Part shown: one piece after another, positions 5,925 through 7,127 of the stretch | How the letters are laid out: every line of letters begins with the position of its first letter | Numbering within the stretch: position 1 is the stretch's first letter | From: Chloroflexota bacterium | GTDB taxonomy: Bacteria > Chloroflexota > Anaerolineae > Anaerolineales > VGOW01 | Assembly: GCA_016215145.1 (NCBI GenBank) | Contig: JACRLA010000062.1 | Span: forward strand, 1 to 7,127 | DNA: 7,127 nucleotides | Reading direction: 5' to 3' | Position numbers and translations under genes: made by a program | Notes under the pieces: generated by a model | The model's input: the letters and a program-made list of their open reading frames with translations, nothing else | Database searches by the model: none | What the model was told of the DNA's origin: nothing

Positions 5925-6398
5925 TTAAGCCTCTGTAATCTCAATCGTCGTTATCGTCGTCCCCGCTTCTCTGGCGCGTGATGGGTCGCGTTCAGGAATG
6001 GAGAGAACCACATCCATGCCTTTCGTCACTTTGCCGAACACAGTGTGTTTGTTGTCGAGATGCGGGGTTGCGCCGTGCGTGATGAAGAATTGACTGCCAT
6101 TCGTTCCGGGTCCGGCGTTTGCCATTGATAAAACACCGGGACCATCATGGCGCAGTGAGGGATGAAACTCATCGCCGAATTTGTAACCAGGTCCGCCTGT
6201 GCCGGTTCCGGTGGGGTCGCCGCCTTGTGCCATAAAACCTTTGATCACGCGGTGGAACGTCACGCCGTTCACCGTCTTCGGCGCTTTATCGGCGAACAGT
6301 TCGATCACGAAATCGCCTTTCTCTGTTTTGAAGGTGGCACTGTATTTCTTTTTGGGGTCAATCACCATTGCGGGTGCGGCTGAATACTTTTGTGACAT
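5925..6398 (-). CDS. Cyclophilin-type peptidyl-prolyl isomerase, lacking helix 1 region
   Basis: The family catalyses cis-trans isomerisation of X-Pro bonds; this copy has no signal peptide and would be cytoplasmic. Of 157 residues, the active-site set is largely present: Arg50 and Phe55 in FHRVIKGFM, Gln58 in QGGD, Phe105 in GSQFFI, and His118 in KHTVFG; the position of the usual Trp is His113. The peculiarity is ADKAPKTVN (36-44) joined straight to GVTFHRV (45-51). Relatives carry about 12 more residues here (an NFVFLAREGFYD-like stretch), forming helix 1 and its loop. Adding them back gives the usual length near 169. The frame is intact, so this may be a functional variant, a decaying gene or an assembly error. 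AAGGAG lies just before the ATG at 6398. The gene is convergent with the transporter and 57 bp downstream of the DUF433 gene. Confidence 0.88.
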   Translation of the reverse strand: MSQKYSAAPAMVIDPKKKYSATFKTEKGDFVIELFADKAPKTVNGVTFHRVIKGFMAQGGDPTGTGTGGPGYKFGDEFHPSLRHDGPGVLSMANAGPGTNGSQFFITHGATPHLDNKHTVFGKVTKGMDVVLSIPERDPSRAREAGTTITTIEITEA

Positions 6399-6414
6399 TG
6401 AATCTCCTTTTGAA

Positions 6415-6442
6415 AATTATGAATTATGAAGGATGAATTTTG
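6415..6442. repeat. Heptamer array AANNATG upstream of ppi
   Basis: Four 7-bp units run 6415-6442: AATTATG, AATTATG, AAGGATG, AATTTTG. The period and the AA..ATG pattern match the array at 142-198 read on the minus strand. The last unit overlaps the left arm of the adjacent inverted repeat. On the minus strand the array offers CATAAT twice, one mismatch from a -10 box, so it might carry the ppi promoter; no good -35 is evident. Confidence 0.65.
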
Positions 6443-6475
6443 ATTACGCCATAGTTTACTGTGGCGTAATCAAAA
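6438..6475. repeat. 38-bp inverted repeat overlapping the DUF433 gene end
   Basis: Arms of 17 bp (6438-6454, 6459-6475; core GATTACGCCA / TGGCGTAATC) differ at one position and enclose the 4-base loop TTTA. On the plus strand the odd position is a T-G wobble and a run of six T follows (6477-6482), the form of an intrinsic terminator. On the minus strand, the direction of the genes here, that position is a C-A mismatch and only two T follow, so termination would be weak. The right arm encodes the last residues of the DUF433 protein and the loop holds its stop codon. Confidence 0.8.
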
Positions 6476-6764
6476 ATTTTTTAGAGTGGGGAGATGGCTT
6501 TGCCTTCCTGCGAAGCTCACTGACAAACTTGGCATCTGCTTCTATTTCTCTGTCCATTTCTTCTTGATGATCAGAATAATAAGCTAACGCCGAGAAGATC
6601 TGCCCAAGAGAGAGGTAGGAGTGATTGATGAGCAGTTCTTCAGGACTCCATCCCCAAGCAAGTCGCTCGGCGGCAAGTTCTTTTACTTTCATCGTTGTGC
6701 CAACGATTATTGGCGCGCCCTGATCGTTGAGAGCAACATGTTCATATCGAGTTTCAACAAACAT
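6456..6764 (-). CDS. DUF433 domain protein, orphan antitoxin-like
   Basis: DUF433 proteins are small, winged-helix-like and often pair with a PIN-like DUF5615 toxin; a role as antitoxin or DNA-binding regulator is family inference. The 102 residues show the characteristic pattern: APIIVGTTMKVKELA (17-31), then WGWSPEELL (37-45), LSLGQIFSALAYYSDH (51-66), an acidic helix, and a PSP tail (91-93). It belongs to the longer DUF433 subtype. No DUF5615-like gene is adjacent: 57 bp downstream is the cyclophilin gene and 51 bp upstream the end of a membrane protein gene. The final residues (FLITPQ) are encoded by one arm of an inverted repeat and the stop is in its loop. A weak AAAGG lies 11 bases before the ATG, and a TATAAT is 32 bases upstream. 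Confidence 0.82.
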   Translation of the reverse strand: MFVETRYEHVALNDQGAPIIVGTTMKVKELAAERLAWGWSPEELLINHSYLSLGQIFSALAYYSDHQEEMDREIEADAKFVSELRRKAKPSPHSKKFLITPQ

Positions 6765-6796
6765 CTTTAATACCGCCTTTCAAAATGAGTGTGTGA

Positions 6797-6802
6797 ATTA
6801 TA
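6797..6802 (-). promoter_or_regulatory. Candidate -10 box TATAAT for the DUF433 gene
   Basis: A perfect TATAAT on the minus strand ends 32 bases before the DUF433 ATG, in the 51-bp gap after the upstream gene's stop. The -35 region is poor (GAACAA at 17 bp). It suggests the DUF433 gene can be transcribed on its own. Confidence 0.4.
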
Positions 6803-6815
6803 GCAAGAGCGCGTT

Positions 6816-7127
6816 TTATTTGTTCTTGCTATTAAAATTCCACGCCCATATTAATGGGACGAGGGCGACGACGGCGATGATCAGGCTGACGACAAATAGA
6901 ACAGCCGCGATGAGGAACACGGGCGGCACGGCGAGTCCGATTAAACCGGTGAGCAGGGTGACGACGAAACATCCAAACGCGCTGGAGGCGATGATGCCCG
7001 CCCACAACCACGCCGCTTTGGGTGAGGCGCGCAACTTGCCATTGATGTGACCGTTCTGCCCATTGATCATCACGCGATGAATTTTTCCGTCATCGTCTTT
7101 GTAGGCGGTGGTGTAAACGGGCAGCAG
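6816..7127 (-). CDS. C-terminus of a membrane protein, 5' end beyond the window
   Basis: The frame is open from the right edge to the stop at 6816, giving 103 visible residues. The part before the internal GTG at 7073 (LLPVYTTAYKDDDGKIHR) continues smoothly into VMINGQNGHINGK, so the GTG is not the true start. The ...Y..DDGK.H.V.INGQ.G.ING pattern resembles the segment that precedes the membrane region in zinc-ribbon-type proteins sometimes annotated as PriA-like; that likeness is from memory and uncertain. After it come a hydrophobic segment at about 38-60 and a long hydrophobic stretch at about 62-96 (probably one or two more membrane helices), ending in a short polar tail NFNSKNK. No function is claimed. 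No terminator hairpin separates it from the DUF433 gene. Confidence 0.7.
   Translation of the reverse strand: MLPVYTTAYKDDDGKIHRVMINGQNGHINGKLRASPKAAWLWAGIIASSAFGCFVVTLLTGLIGLAVPPVFLIAAVLFVVSLIIAVVALVPLIWAWNFNSKNK

Noticed and set aside
6438..6475. Intrinsic terminator for the DUF433 gene
   Set aside because: On the minus strand the hairpin has a C-A mismatch and only two T follow; the U-run lies on the other strand.
1646..6764. A multi-gene novel defence or toxin-antitoxin system
   Set aside because: The genes are on mixed strands with separate terminators and unrelated functions; the only toxin-antitoxin-like gene has no partner here.
6816..7073. Complete 85-residue membrane protein starting at GTG 7073
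   Set aside because: The frame stays open to the window edge with protein-like sequence that runs smoothly into it, so the true start lies outside.

Overview
The window reads as a piece of a Chloroflexota-like (Anaerolineae-type) bacterial chromosome, probably from a metagenome assembly. This is an inference from protein flavour (a group III-type phosphofructokinase, a SulP-STAS-cyclic-nucleotide-binding fusion, a long DUF433 protein) and from intergenic DNA full of short heptamer arrays and hairpin repeats. I see no phage, IS transposase, CRISPR, tRNA or rRNA. The genes are ordinary metabolic and housekeeping genes; I do not see a clear new multi-gene system.

Layout, left to right. Positions 1-136 hold the 3' end of an unrecognised plus-strand gene. 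A minus-strand 6-phosphofructokinase (197-1306) follows, then 339 bp of repeat-rich intergenic DNA, then a minus-strand NADP-type isocitrate dehydrogenase (1646-3040) with an unusual lysine-rich tail and its own terminator. A 258-bp divergent spacer packed with ATTCG/CGAAT words separates it from a plus-strand peroxiredoxin-like gene (3299-3520) that lacks the middle of the protein, including the catalytic cysteine. A 130-bp twin-hairpin repeat then leads into a plus-strand SulP transporter with C-terminal STAS and cyclic-nucleotide-binding domains (3663-5876). A strong bidirectional terminator separates it from a convergent minus-strand cyclophilin (5925-6398), which is missing about a dozen residues at its first helix. 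Upstream of that on the minus strand are a DUF433 gene (6456-6764), whose last codons lie inside a near-perfect inverted repeat, and the C-terminus of a membrane protein that enters from the right edge.

How the genes relate. Phosphofructokinase and isocitrate dehydrogenase are central carbon enzymes (glycolysis, TCA cycle), each with its own TATAAT-like box and Shine-Dalgarno, so they look like separate transcription units. The other genes have no evident common pathway. What deserves a second look is at gene-structure and repeat level: two in-frame internal deletions in neighbouring enzyme genes, the basic tail on isocitrate dehydrogenase, an inverted repeat forming the end of a DUF433 gene, four intergenic loci built on a 7-bp period, and a repeat element that seems to supply the ribosome binding site of the transporter.
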